DNA of 64,000 nucleotides from Methylacidiphilum kamchatkense Kam1 (GCF_007475525.1 NZ_CP037899.1:1054001-1118000); one strand, 5' to 3'. Positions 9,834 through 18,992 are shown, numbered from the stretch's first letter. Numbers and translations are program-made. The notes: generated by a model from the letters alone, not told the origin.

Positions 9834-10251
9834 AAGACCTTTCGTAGAGCCCAAGTTGGTAAAACTAAACATACCGAATAGGTTTTTTGGGCTTGACCAC
9901 ACTCTTGCTACTAAACACCATTATTCTTGAACAAAATAGGATGTAAGGCTTTTAGACAAGGCTAAGAAGAAGAAATCGACAACAGGATTTCCGTATTTAT
10001 TGCTACCTACAAATAGAGAGCACTTTTTGCTCCCTCTTCTTTTCTGTCGATTTCTTGATAAGTCATCCTTTCAATGAAGTTAGAGAAAAAAACACATTTT
10101 ATTGCATCTCCATATTTTCCACTATGCTAAGCATAGGGGAAAAATAGTGTCAGTTTTTAGAGATTTCTTCTCTATTGTTTTTTTTGTTAAATACTTTATC
10201 CTAAAAGAATAGAACTTATAATTTTTTATTTTAGAATACAGAGGACATATC
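9834..10251. other. Intergenic region with two inverted repeats
   Basis: No gene is visible in these 418 bases. Two symmetric elements are. AAGAAATCGACA at 9970-9981 is repeated inverted at 10045-10056, with a 63-base interval. A tighter hairpin lies at 10115-10144: CTATGCT-A-AGCATAG flanked by TTTTCC and GGAAAA that can extend the stem. A weak 7-bp pairing AGCCCAA/TTGGGCT around 9848-9890 may end rpsA transcription. The 10115-10144 hairpin is about 110 bases upstream of the oxidase operon, so it could be a regulatory site or a barrier to read-through. Confidence 0.55.
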
Positions 10252-10506
10252 ATGACAGATCAAGAGACAGCTTTATCTGGACAATATGAATGTCAAACGG
10301 GGTTGACGGGGATTGTTCTATTTTATTTTTTTGCTCTTAGTTTAATTTCATTTTTAGGATGGGGCTCTTTAAATATTTTTCTTGAGGGGATGGGGAAACC
10401 CATGGATGGCTTGTATGCATTGATCTGGCTTATGGTTTTTTTTGTGGTGGCTGGATTTTTTTCTAGGCAGCTTCGTTGTTTGCTCTCAAAAGAGATCGAA
10501 AGTTGA
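10252..10506 (+). CDS. Small two-TM protein at head of oxidase operon
   Basis: This 84-residue protein has two predicted transmembrane segments (about 21-41, IVLFYFFALSLISFLGWG; and about 54-72, YALIWLMVFFVVAGFF). I do not recognise the family. It stops 21 bases before the CoxIIa-like gene and is on the same strand as coxB and coxA, so it is probably an accessory or assembly subunit of the ba3-type oxidase. This is inferred from context only. Confidence 0.6.
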   Translation: MTDQETALSGQYECQTGLTGIVLFYFFALSLISFLGWGSLNIFLEGMGKPMDGLYALIWLMVFFVVAGFFSRQLRCLLSKEIES

Positions 10507-10527
10507 TTTTTAAAAAGGAGAAAATGT

Positions 10528-10683
10528 ATGAGCGAGGCTCAACTAAAACCAAAGCAACAGCAAGTAGCCCCAGAAAAAAAAATTCCTCCTCCTGTTGGAA
10601 CTCTTTTTGTTTTGATCCTCTATCTTGCCATTCTTGTTGGGATGTGGCTTTTCATGTTTTTTGAAATGGTCGGAAGGAGGTAG
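10528..10683 (+). CDS. Cytochrome ba3 oxidase subunit IIa-like protein
   Basis: A 51-residue ORF starts with ATG 10528 behind an AAAAAGGAG ribosome-binding site. A Pro/Gln/Lys-rich N-terminus (residues 1-22) leads to one transmembrane helix (about 25-47, LFVLILYLAILVGMWLFMFF). In ba3-type oxidases the helix missing from a short subunit II is supplied by a separate single-helix subunit IIa; size, topology and position just before coxB fit that. The stop TAG is five bases before the coxB ATG, so the two are likely translationally coupled. A longer ORF in another frame over the same DNA is a shadow. Confidence 0.75.
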   Translation: MSEAQLKPKQQQVAPEKKIPPPVGTLFVLILYLAILVGMWLFMFFEMVGRR

Positions 10684-10688
10684 TTTAG

Positions 10689-11171
10689 ATGGAAAAACTA
10701 GAAAAAATTTATGTCTGGCTTGCAGTAGGCATACTTTTGGCTTTCATAGTAGCTCTTATTTATGCCTCGGTAATTTTGGCTGTTAGGGTTCCTACTGATG
10801 TTGGTCAGATCGTTCCAAATCCTGGAGAGGCTTTGGCTTCGGCAACTATGCGAACCCCACCATTTGATCAGCCAGGAGTTCAGGAAGTGGCTCCTGGAAA
10901 ATATAAAGTCGTGGTGCTCGGACAAGCCTGGATGTTTAATCCTCCTTCAATAGAACTTCCCCTAGGGGCTGATGTTACCTTCTATGGGACTAGTTTGGAT
11001 ATCGATCATGGTTTTTTCATTCCTAATACAGATGTGAATATGATGCTTTTACCTGGACAGGTTTCTATCCTTAGGCACAAATTTGATAAAGCTGGAGTTT
11101 ATCGAATTATTTGTCATGAGTACTGTGGTACCCTGCACCATCTCATGACTGGAACTATTACTGTAAAATAA
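10689..11171 (+). CDS. coxB: ba3-type cytochrome c oxidase subunit II
   Basis: This 160-residue subunit carries the CuA centre that accepts electrons from cytochrome c. It has one N-terminal helix (about 8-31) and a cupredoxin domain on the outer face. CuA ligands are visible: His in DIDHGFF and the block CHEYCGTLHHLM with two Cys, His and Met. Its short length and single helix are typical of B-family (ba3) oxidases. It lies between subunit IIa and coxA. Confidence 0.93.
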   Translation: MEKLEKIYVWLAVGILLAFIVALIYASVILAVRVPTDVGQIVPNPGEALASATMRTPPFDQPGVQEVAPGKYKVVVLGQAWMFNPPSIELPLGADVTFYGTSLDIDHGFFIPNTDVNMMLLPGQVSILRHKFDKAGVYRIICHEYCGTLHHLMTGTITVK

Positions 11172-11187
11172 CACTAGAAAAGCAAAG

Positions 11188-12873
11188 ATGAGCGCTATTG
11201 TTCAAGCCCAAACTGAAGTGGTCCAAGACCCAAAACATTTTGAACTTTCCCCTGCAAACCGCCGCTGGATCTTATGGTTTATCCTTTTTGGTTTCGCTGC
11301 GCTAGCCTTTGGGGTTTTTCAGGGTTTTGTCCAAGGATTGAATTATGCAGGGATTAGCCTTTTTACGTTTTTGCCTGGGATGAAAACCTATTATGAAGGG
11401 TTGACAGCCCATGGAGTGCTTAATGCTTTTATATTCACTTTTGCTGAAGCCAATGGATGGCTTTCTTTGACCACGGCTAGAGCTTTAGGCAGGAACCTAA
11501 ACTCAAAATTACTTGCTTTGTCTTTTGTATTATTGGTGTTGGGAACAGTGTTTGCTGGAATTCCTATATTTCTTGGCAAGGCCAGTGTGCTTTATACTTT
11601 CTATCCGCCGTTACGAGCCCATTGGGCATTTTATTTTGGAATTGCGCTAGCGGTAGTTAGTACTTGGATTATTTCCGCTGCCCAACTATGGGCTCTAGCA
11701 GAATGGAGAAAGGAACATAAAGGAGAGAGGATTCCTCTCATGGCTTATGTTTCAATAATGACCTATATCATGTGGGATATTTCTTCTTTGGGCGCAGCAA
11801 GTGAGGATCTTTTCCTTTTGCTCCCTTGGTCTTTGAATCTCCTTCCAGGTTCTGATCCACTTTTGAGCCGAGTACTCTTTTGGTATACGGGCCATCAGAT
11901 CGTCTACTATTGGTTACTTCCTGCTTATGTTTCATGGTACATCTTCATTCCCAGGATGGTTGGTGGTAAGCTCTTCAGTGACTCTCTTGCTCGAATTGCC
12001 TTTATTATGTTTGTGGTCCTGGTACCTGTAGGATTCCACCATCAATATACTGATCCAGGGGTAGGTAATTACTATAAGATTGCCGTCCTATTCCTCACCT
12101 TTGGGATAGCTTTCCCTAGTCTCCTTACCGCATTTTCTATCATGTATGCCTTAGAAATTGGAGGCAGAGCCAATGGAGGAAAGGGGATACTTGGTTGGTT
12201 CTTAAAACTGCCATGGACCAACCCTGCTGTGAGCGCTCAGGTCTTGGCCATGATCGCTTTTTTGCCTGGAGGAATAACTGGAATCATGAATGCTAGCTAT
12301 AATATGAATCTTCTGGTCCACAATACGACTTTTGTTCCTGGGCATTTCCACCTTACCCTTGGTTCGGCCGTTACTCTTTCTTACTTTGGAATCGCTTATT
12401 GGCTTATTCCTTATTTAACAGGGAGGAAGTTAGTATTAGAAAAAATCGCAAAATGGCAGCCGTGGGTGTATTTTCTTGGTATATTGATTTTTGCACGAGG
12501 CGAGATTTCTGGTGGAATACTGGGTATGCCAAGAAGAACTGCTTTAGCTATTATCAATTATGAGCCTTTACCGGGCTGGAAACTGGCCGGTGCGCTGACT
12601 GGAATTGGTGGGACCATTATGTTCATTGGCTGTGTGCTTTTCTTTCTCGTTATTTTCTTTACTTTGATGCAAGGCAAAAAAATGGAAAGCACAGGGGATT
12701 TGCCCTTTACTGAAACCTACCTTGGGGCTGCTCCATCAGGGTGGCAACTGATACTCGATAAACTCTCTTATTGGGTTTTACTCTCTTTTATTTTAATTGC
12801 TTTGGTCTACGGTCCTTTCTTGCTTACACACCTGCCGCCAAAATTAACTTCTCCACCTTTTCAGGGATTCTGA
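11188..12873 (+). CDS. coxA: ba3-type cytochrome c oxidase subunit I
   Basis: Subunit I holds the haem and haem-CuB active site that reduces oxygen to water and pumps protons. The 561-residue polytopic protein shows a haem ligand in TAHGVLNAF, the His-Tyr pair in GHQIVYYWLLPAY, the CuB histidines in FHHQYTDPG, and the haem histidines in VPGHFHLTLG. The sequence is of the B (ba3) family, which has high oxygen affinity and a single proton channel. No subunit III or haem-synthesis gene lies nearby, as usual for this family. Confidence 0.95.
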   Translation: MSAIVQAQTEVVQDPKHFELSPANRRWILWFILFGFAALAFGVFQGFVQGLNYAGISLFTFLPGMKTYYEGLTAHGVLNAFIFTFAEANGWLSLTTARALGRNLNSKLLALSFVLLVLGTVFAGIPIFLGKASVLYTFYPPLRAHWAFYFGIALAVVSTWIISAAQLWALAEWRKEHKGERIPLMAYVSIMTYIMWDISSLGAASEDLFLLLPWSLNLLPGSDPLLSRVLFWYTGHQIVYYWLLPAYVSWYIFIPRMVGGKLFSDSLARIAFIMFVVLVPVGFHHQYTDPGVGNYYKIAVLFLTFGIAFPSLLTAFSIMYALEIGGRANGGKGILGWFLKLPWTNPAVSAQVLAMIAFLPGGITGIMNASYNMNLLVHNTTFVPGHFHLTLGSAVTLSYFGIAYWLIPYLTGRKLVLEKIAKWQPWVYFLGILIFARGEISGGILGMPRRTALAIINYEPLPGWKLAGALTGIGGTIMFIGCVLFFLVIFFTLMQGKKMESTGDLPFTETYLGAAPSGWQLILDKLSYWVLLSFILIALVYGPFLLTHLPPKLTSPPFQGF

Positions 12874-13418
12874 AAAAAAAAGATCCTGCAACAGAGCTCC
12901 TTGGTTTTTTGTCTAATCTTGTATTACTTTTTGTCGTTGATGTCTTCCTCCCTGTATCAATGTTGGTGATTTGTAATGTATTGATGCTAAAGCCCATCTA
13001 CTCACCTCTGCATTGCGCTAAGATGGATCCAGTTGATCGCAACAAAACAGTTGCTCATTTCATTGGCCGAACAGGGGAGAAAAAAATTGCTTCGCTCTTT
13101 AGAAACTATTTATTTTTCAAACCAAAGATTAACTTTTTCCATCCATGAAGTTTTTTTAAATATCAGAATATTTAGGCTAAAAAAAGAAAAAATGGCTCCT
13201 TTGCTTATAGAATCAAGAGTCCTGAGCAATGGAATTGTAACAAAAATGTAACGTGCAAGGAATTATTGATTTTGTTAAAAAAAGGAAGCGGAGGATGGGC
13301 TTTAAAATAAAAAAATAGACGGGAATAAGAAGGTCTGGAATTTGCTTTTTATAATAGGAGAGTAGTAATAATTTTAGCTAAGAGTAAAAATGAGGAAGAA
13401 CGATCACAAGAGGTTAAA
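12874..13418. other. Intergenic region, no supported gene
   Basis: These 545 bases follow coxA. Overlapping open frames exist at 12771-13148 and 13033-13251, but their peptides are low-complexity, have no ribosome-binding site and resemble no family I know. The final 150 bases are AT-rich and probably hold the promoter of the next gene. It may contain a decayed gene. Confidence 0.45.
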
Positions 13419-14453
13419 ATGAATCCTTTTTTTTATAATTGTAAGACAAATCGCTATCTCTGGCGAACTTTCTTATGGAAACTGTGCCTAAGTCTTTTAC
13501 CTTTTTGTTTTCTTGGTTTTTCACTTTATGGACAAGAAATACCTGTTGTGGATACTAATCCGCCAGTTACAACTCAGGAAAATCAGACGGTAAATGATGC
13601 TTCTTCAGCAAGCTTAAATAATAGTGCCTCTACCGTTTCTGCAGATACTCAGGTTAGAGCCGAAGGTGACGCTGAGAATACTTCTTCTCAACAAGATACA
13701 GCTTCTCAAGCTCCATCCCAGAAAGAAGGAAATGAAATAAAAAATCCAAAAGAAATAAGTAAGGAAGAAGTCTTGGGTCCTAAAACTGGAATTTATTTCG
13801 GTATTTTTGGAGGTGCTGCCTTCCCAATGAGTAATGGAATTAGTGCTTTGAATTCTCCACCCTTGTTTTCTGCTGGTGGAAAAACACATGGAGATACTGC
13901 TGGAGTAGGAGGAATTCAAGTTGGTTATAACTTTTCTTCCTACAAGCTAGATTCTCATGGCGATTATTGGCTTCAACCGGCTGCTCAATTTGAAGCTTTT
14001 TATATAGGTCAAGAAAATATTTCTTCTACTTTAGTAGGAGGAGTTGCAGGCACCACCATGACTAACACTCCGTATGGTTTTAATTCTCAATTAAATATGG
14101 GCATCTTTGTTTTTGATGGTGTGATTCGATTTGTAAATCCTACTAAGATTGTTCCCTATATAGGAGGAGGTATTGGTGGGGCTTATCTCGATTCTTCAGG
14201 AACTAACTTTATTGCTCCAGGTGGAATAAATTATCTTTCCGGTCATAGCTACTCTCAAGGAGCATTTGTAGGGCAAGGACTTGCTGGAGTACAATACAAT
14301 TTTACCGATCATTGGACTGCTTTTATTGAATATAAAATTCTTTGGATAAAAGAAACGGAATTTTCCTATCAAATGATCAATGGAAATACCATGTTAATAA
14401 AATATCCTCAGTCTTTCAACATGGCCCTTGGAGGCATCCGATATAATTTTTAA
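13419..14453 (+). CDS. Secreted outer-membrane beta-barrel protein
   Basis: A 344-residue protein with a signal peptide (hydrophobic segment about 20-38, LCLSLLPFCFLGFSLYG, cleaved near GQE). Residues about 40-120 are Ser/Thr/Gln/Asn-rich and probably disordered. From about 125 the sequence alternates as in a barrel (GIYFGIFGGAAFP, IGGGIGGAYLDSS, GQGLAGVQYNFTDHWTAFIEYKIL) and it ends in GGIRYNF with the terminal Phe typical of outer-membrane proteins. It resembles OmpA/OmpW-like small barrels, but I cannot name the family. It stands alone between two long intergenic regions. Confidence 0.7.
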   Translation: MNPFFYNCKTNRYLWRTFLWKLCLSLLPFCFLGFSLYGQEIPVVDTNPPVTTQENQTVNDASSASLNNSASTVSADTQVRAEGDAENTSSQQDTASQAPSQKEGNEIKNPKEISKEEVLGPKTGIYFGIFGGAAFPMSNGISALNSPPLFSAGGKTHGDTAGVGGIQVGYNFSSYKLDSHGDYWLQPAAQFEAFYIGQENISSTLVGGVAGTTMTNTPYGFNSQLNMGIFVFDGVIRFVNPTKIVPYIGGGIGGAYLDSSGTNFIAPGGINYLSGHSYSQGAFVGQGLAGVQYNFTDHWTAFIEYKILWIKETEFSYQMINGNTMLIKYPQSFNMALGGIRYNF

Positions 14454-14949
14454 GAGAAGGTAAAGATTTTTAGATGATCTTGAGTTGCAACAACGCAATC
14501 ACCATAGTGCCCTATCGATCTGGAAGAAAGCAGACGCTTCTTCATTGATTCTTCCCTCTAGATTCAACTGCTATATCCTGAACTAAAAATTTTTCTTTTA
14601 GCTATGCATTTAATGGATAGTGCCATAGGCAGCTTTTTGTCGTAGCCGAGCAATATGCCTGTCAGAACCCATGCGGTCATAGAGGCTCTTCAATAGGAAA
14701 GGAATTGCACACTTATTTACATTCTTTTTCGATGGCAATGAAAAAATATGATTTTTTTAGCTTTATTTTGTGACTCTTAAAAAGCAAACCTTTTGAATTG
14801 GAAAAATATATAATATGTAGAAAAAATATTATGTCTTGTATTTTCAGTAATTTTTCATGAAGAGAAAGATCTTATATGGGAAGAAATGGAAAAATGATAG
14901 ATAGAGAGAACTAATAGCGGATTATCATAGTTTATATTTTATAAAAAAG
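14454..14949. other. Intergenic region with a possible gene relic
   Basis: About 500 bases hold no intact gene. On the minus strand around 14702-14623 a short stretch reads SLYDRMGSDRHIARLRQKAA, protein-like but only about 30 codons between stops, so it may be a relic. The final 250 bases are strongly AT-rich and likely carry the promoter of the next gene. Confidence 0.4.
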
Positions 14950-15736
14950 ATGATCCAGAAAAAATCGATTGAAAGCACACCTTTTGATAGCCCTCAATCC
15001 TTGTTCAATTCTTCTATAAGTTCAGAATTTTCTAAGGGGAAAGACCTTCTCGTAATCGACATTGGGGGGCATAATGTCAAGGTCTATTGTTCAGAAGTAG
15101 ATGACGTGAAAAAAATACCTTCAGGGAAAGATTTTACGCCTAAAAAACTTATCGAAGCAGTCCAGGAAGATATTTTGAAAAAAAAATATTCAAAGATTGC
15201 CATCGGTTTTCCAGGGCCAGTCAAAGAAAACAAACCAATAGAAGAGCCAAAACATTTGGGGTTAGGTTGGAAAAATTATGATTTTACAGCTGCTTTTGGG
15301 TTACCTTGCAAAGTAATTAATGATGCGGCGAATGCAGGCATTAGGATGTTATTGGGGAGGAGCTATGCTATTTTTAGGCCTTGGGACAGGACTTGGATCA
15401 GCTCTTATTGTTAAAGGTACTCTACAGCCTCTTGAACTTCAAGCTTGTCCCTATCGCAAAGGCAAAACGGTAGAGGAATATGTGAGTACAGAAGGATTAA
15501 AAGAATTAGGTCATAGAAAATGGAATCGACATGTCCTTAAAGTGATTGAGCTTTTCCGATATATGCTCCAAGTCGATTATATAGTCGTAGGGGGAGGAAA
15601 TTCCAAATTTCTTACTGATTTGCCTTCAAATACATTATTGGGTAGCAATCAATTTGCATTTTTAGGAGGAATTAGGCTTTGGGAAGGGATTCCTAAGAAA
15701 TTTTGTTCAAACACGGTTTTTCGTCCTAAGCACTAA
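14950..15736 (+). CDS. ROK-family glucokinase, polyphosphate-glucokinase-like, one frameshift
   Basis: Two overlapping frames together encode one sugar kinase of about 261 residues. The first (from ATG 14950) has the phosphate loop VIDIGGHNVKV, GFPGPV, GLGWKNYDF and the catalytic Asp in VINDAA. The second continues QALGCYWGG, LFLGLGTGLGSALIV and DYIVVGGGNSKF. The join needs removal of one base near 15331 (AA to A), restoring NDAA-MQALG. The layout and length match polyphosphate/ATP glucokinases of the ROK superfamily, which make glucose 6-phosphate. The ROK zinc-type ExGH motif is replaced by ELQACPY. Family is sound; phosphoryl donor is unknown. Confidence 0.82.
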
Positions 15737-15959
15737 TTTTTACTGATGCATTTTACAAAATCTTCTAAGAAATATTGGATAAAGGATAGAAAGCAACAAA
15801 GCTTTTCGATGCTACAAGGAGGAGGTTTTTCAGGGGAAAAATTTTTTGCCACCCAGTCAACAAATTTTCCAAGACCCAACAATTATAAATAGCTTTTCCA
15901 AAAAAGTGTGATGATCTTACATGTATTGACATATTTCCTTATTTTAATACATTTATAAA

Positions 15960-16142
15960 ATGAAAATAGTAAAAGCATTACTTGTTGTTCTAGCGTTTAT
16001 ATTGCTGTTTTTTGCTCCACATCTGACCCATCTTTTTGAAAGGACTCAAAGACAAGTTGTAGAGAATAAAGCTATTGAGAATGGATTGGAAAGGATGCAA
16101 AAAGAACAGCAGGCTAAGATTCCTTCTCCCTCGCAGCCTTAG
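15960..16142 (+). CDS. Small single-TM protein of unknown function
   Basis: A 60-residue ORF with one N-terminal hydrophobic helix (about 4-22, VKALLVVLAFILLFFAPHL) followed by a charged, helix-prone tail (FERTQRQVVENKAIENGLERMQKEQQ) that may form a coiled coil. I do not recognise it. An AT-rich promoter-like stretch precedes it and a convergent gene follows 53 bases later. The composition looks like a real membrane-anchored peptide, but no function can be given. Confidence 0.5.
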   Translation: MKIVKALLVVLAFILLFFAPHLTHLFERTQRQVVENKAIENGLERMQKEQQAKIPSPSQP

Positions 16143-16195
16143 ATAAAATGTTATAATACAAAATGAAAAATATTCTACCCATTTGGAGGGGATGG

Positions 16196-17458
16196 TTATT
16201 GCGCATAGAAAATCCGGTAAATGATATTATTCCCATCATCAGCTAAAAGAAGACTTCCATCTGGCAAGAATAATAGTCCGCATGGTCTTCCCCAGGTTTT
16301 GGAAGGATAAGGATTAAGCAAAAAGCCAGTCAAAAAATCTTCATAATATCCTTTTGGCCGATGGTTTTCTCCAAAAGGAACAAAAACAATCTTATATCCA
16401 GTCGCCTGCTTTCTATTCCAGGAGCCATGAAAAGCCACAAAGGCCCCATTTTTGTAATGTTCTGGCAAGTTAGAATCAGGGGGAGGAAAGGCTAACCCAA
16501 GAGCTGCAGAATGACTTTGAAAGAGAACATCAGGAGTTTTTGTTGATTGTATAAGCTCCTTTGCTTTCGTTCCTTCAATTCTATTTTTCCAACGTGGATC
16601 GATGAATTCAGGGCTTAAGTAGCAATAAGGCCATCCATAAAATTCCCCTTTCTCGACTCGTGTTAGATAATCAGGCACAAGATCATCACCAAGCCAATCT
16701 CTTTCGTTTACTGTAACATAAAGATCCGAGCTATGAGGATAAAAGGCAAGCCCCACCGGGTTTCTTAAACCTCTGGCATATATCTCTGAGCTGTTTGATT
16801 TTATTTTTAAGGCTACTATGGATGCCCTCGGAGGAGGATCTTCATCCACATTGGTTTTTGAACCTACCGTAACAAAAAGAACTTGTCCATCTGGAGACAA
16901 AGCTAAAGTCCGACTCCAATGATTGCCACTCCCTGGCAGAGAAAGAATCTTTCTCCCTCTTCCTTCTAGTTTTTTTTGCCCTTCTTTGTAAGGAAAGACA
17001 AGCACACCATCGGTGTTGGCAACATAAAAAGAATCCTTCGAAAAGACCATTCCAAAAGGTAAGTGGAGACCATTAGAAATATCAGCAAAAATTGAAATTT
17101 TATCTACAACGCCATCTTTGTCGTTGTCTTCAAGCAGCATGATTCGGCTTGAGTAAGATTCAGCGACAAGAACATCTCCTGTAGGCGTTAGGGCAAGCCA
17201 TCGAGGATTATCTAAATCCTTAGCATAAATATTTACTTTGAATCCAGGAGGAAGATGAAGAGTGGCTTTAGCAGGTGGTGGAACAATTTGAGGCCAGTTG
17301 TTTGAACCCTGGACAACAGGTTTTGGAAGTTTTTGAAGATCAATCGTGATTTTCTGAGGACTCATGTTTTCGCTGATGAGTATGGCATGGGTCTTTTCTA
17401 TCCATAACAAGCATAAAAAGACAAAGAAAAGGACTATTATTTTATTCCAGGCATTCAT
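16196..17458 (-). CDS. PQQ-type soluble sugar (sorbosone/glucose) dehydrogenase-like protein
   Basis: A six-bladed propeller of the sorbosone/PQQ glucose dehydrogenase superfamily, probably periplasmic. Blade motifs are clear: NPRWLALTPTGDVLVAESYS, NGLHLPFGMVF, RGLRNPVGLAFYP, LYVTVNERDWLGDDLVPDYL and FLPDGSLLLADDGNNIIYRI. It has no CxxCH haem motif. I chose the ATG at 17458 because it gives a clean signal peptide (MNAWNKIIVLFFVFLCLLW); the upstream ATG at 17503 would add 15 charged residues and overlap the preceding gene by 17 bases. Substrate and true PQQ dependence are unknown. It follows the PEBP gene on the same strand and is likely in one operon with it. Confidence 0.85.
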   Translation of the reverse strand: MNAWNKIIVLFFVFLCLLWIEKTHAILISENMSPQKITIDLQKLPKPVVQGSNNWPQIVPPPAKATLHLPPGFKVNIYAKDLDNPRWLALTPTGDVLVAESYSSRIMLLEDNDKDGVVDKISIFADISNGLHLPFGMVFSKDSFYVANTDGVLVFPYKEGQKKLEGRGRKILSLPGSGNHWSRTLALSPDGQVLFVTVGSKTNVDEDPPPRASIVALKIKSNSSEIYARGLRNPVGLAFYPHSSDLYVTVNERDWLGDDLVPDYLTRVEKGEFYGWPYCYLSPEFIDPRWKNRIEGTKAKELIQSTKTPDVLFQSHSAALGLAFPPPDSNLPEHYKNGAFVAFHGSWNRKQATGYKIVFVPFGENHRPKGYYEDFLTGFLLNPYPSKTWGRPCGLLFLPDGSLLLADDGNNIIYRIFYAQ

Positions 17459-17486
17459 TGCAGCGGGTTTTTTTTGTATAGATCGA

Positions 17487-17996
17487 TTATCTAGATGCAG
17501 CAAAAGTCCCCATTAGCTCTGCAGAAGCAAGCACATGACCATGGATTTTTTTTAGTAGATCGCTTTTGGTGGATCCTTTCGGTAAATTCAATGTTTGATC
17601 GAGCGCATAAACCCGAAAATAATATCGATGAACTCCAGATGGGGGAGCGGGACCGTCGTATCTGGTGTTACCAAAATCGTTTCTGCCTGGGACAGCGCCA
17701 TCAGGTGTTTGTCCCTTTTTTATCGTATGGACATCAGGTGGTATATTCCATAATACCCAATGTACCCAAGTTCCTCGTGGAGCATCAGGATCATCCATAA
17801 TGAGTGCTAAGGACTTTGTGTTTTGTGGAACATCTTCCAATTTCAATTCTGGAGATTTATTTTCAGCACCATAAGCACAGAAAGAAGGTAATGGCTGACC
17901 ATTTTCAAAATCAGGTGAAGACAACTTCATAGACAATCCTTTGTTTATGTAAAAAGTAAAGAAGACAATAGAAAGGAACAACCACTTAGCGGCCAT
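17487..17996 (-). CDS. Secreted PEBP-family protein (YbhB/YbcL type)
   Basis: A 169-residue phosphatidylethanolamine-binding-like protein. It has an N-terminal signal segment (MAAKWLFLSIVFFTFYINKG) and the family core: MDDPDAPRGTWVHWVLWNIP, GRNDFGNTRYDGPAPPSG and HRYYFRVYALD. The role of bacterial PEBP proteins is poorly known; binding of a small anion is likely. It lies just upstream of the sugar-dehydrogenase gene in the same direction. Confidence 0.9.
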   Translation of the reverse strand: MAAKWLFLSIVFFTFYINKGLSMKLSSPDFENGQPLPSFCAYGAENKSPELKLEDVPQNTKSLALIMDDPDAPRGTWVHWVLWNIPPDVHTIKKGQTPDGAVPGRNDFGNTRYDGPAPPSGVHRYYFRVYALDQTLNLPKGSTKSDLLKKIHGHVLASAELMGTFAASR

Positions 17997-18069
17997 AATT
18001 TTTTTTAACTGGTAGCTGCTTGAAAATCAAGCCCATTGAGAATAAGAATAACAAAGGAAAGAAAGCAAG

Positions 18070-18600
18070 TTGAATACAAAGAAGGAATGGAAAGCTCTAG
18101 TCTGGTTGATTGTTTTCCTTTTTTTCTTCAGCTCCTTTGGCCGAGGGCAAAACTCAAAAATCGATTTTACTGCCCTTGATAAGGAAAGTGAAGAAATTGA
18201 GATCAACCCCCAAGACCCTTGGAAGAGGGATGAAGTTATTACTCCACAAGAACTTGTTGAAGCTTTGAGAAAAGGCAACGAAAAAAAAGATCTTGTTATT
18301 TTCCATGTGGGTTTTTCTTTTCTTTACAAAGCTAGTCATATCCCAGGATCGATTTATGTTGGTTCAGGAAAAGACAAAGAGGGGATTGCTAGTTTAGAGA
18401 AAAAAGTCTCTGGGCTTTCCAAGAATCAACAGATTGTTCTTTATTGCGGATGCTGTCCATGGAATCAGTGTCCCAATATTCGGCCAGCATTTAATGCTCT
18501 TAAACAAAAGGAATTCACAAATCTTAAAGTTCTATTTATTCCTCATGATTTTGCTCAAGACTGGATTAGGAAAGGCTATCCAATTGAAAAGGGATTATAA
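18070..18600 (+). CDS. Secreted rhodanese-like protein
   Basis: A 176-residue protein with a signal peptide (WLIVFLFFFSSFGRGQ) and a rhodanese domain (about 55-170). The SHIPGSIYV element and the active-site loop VLYCGCCPWNQCP are visible; the loop is Cys-rich, with four cysteines in about nine residues. Such periplasmic domains often carry or sense sulfane sulfur. The start is TTG; it gives the best signal peptide and follows AAAGGAAAG. It is divergent from the PEBP gene. Substrate unknown. Confidence 0.82.
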   Translation: MNTKKEWKALVWLIVFLFFFSSFGRGQNSKIDFTALDKESEEIEINPQDPWKRDEVITPQELVEALRKGNEKKDLVIFHVGFSFLYKASHIPGSIYVGSGKDKEGIASLEKKVSGLSKNQQIVLYCGCCPWNQCPNIRPAFNALKQKEFTNLKVLFIPHDFAQDWIRKGYPIEKGL

Positions 18601-18656
18601 AATGATACCTTTTACTATTTTTAATAGTTGAAGGAAATCTATTTTCCCCTTTTATT

Positions 18657-18986
18657 ATGGATACTATGAAAAGAAAAATTAATTTATCTTTTCTCCTTGC
18701 TGCTATTTTTGTTGTGATTTTTGGAGGGGAGTTTGCAAGAGCTGATATGATGCTTACGACTAAAGGGTATCGACTCACAATCCTTCCAATTATGGGGGCA
18801 GAAAAGGTGGAAGTTCCAGAAGGGAAAGTCAAGGTAAGAGAGCTTGCCGAATTGTCCCTCGATAATAAGAAATCTTCTTCAAATATCCAAAAAGATTTTT
18901 CGAAAAAAGCAATAGAGAAAAAATGCCCTTATTTTGTTTTAAATAATAAGGGCATTGATCAAGTAACAAAGCTGGCATTAAAGTAA
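18657..18986 (+). CDS. Small secreted protein of unknown function
   Basis: A 109-residue ORF with a signal peptide (INLSFLLAAIFVVIFGGEFARA) followed by an 85-residue Lys-rich mature part. I do not recognise the fold. ATG 18666, three codons in, is an equally good start. It lies 56 bases after the rhodanese gene and might be co-transcribed. Its 3' end contains a perfect 12-bp inverted repeat that looks like the terminator of the convergent gene. Confidence 0.55.
   Translation: MDTMKRKINLSFLLAAIFVVIFGGEFARADMMLTTKGYRLTILPIMGAEKVEVPEGKVKVRELAELSLDNKKSSSNIQKDFSKKAIEKKCPYFVLNNKGIDQVTKLALK
18918..18956 (-). terminator. Rho-independent terminator of the DUF4242 gene, inside the opposing CDS
   Basis: AATGCCCTTATT (18922-18933) and AATAAGGGCATT (18945-18956) form a perfect 12-bp stem with an 11-base loop. 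Read on the minus strand the stem is followed by six Ts (plus-strand A run 18918-18923). It is 37 bases beyond the stop of the minus-strand gene at 18993, the right place for its terminator, and lies within the plus-strand gene ending at 18986. Confidence 0.75.
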
Positions 18987-18992
18987 TAGATG

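Noticed and set aside
10476-10664. 62-codon frame over the subunit IIa-like gene
   Set aside because: Ser/Cys-rich shadow; the other frame gives a clean membrane helix with a good ribosome-binding site and tight coupling to coxB.
12771-13251. Two overlapping open frames at and after the coxA end
   Set aside because: One begins inside coxA; both peptides lack any motif, signal or ribosome-binding site.
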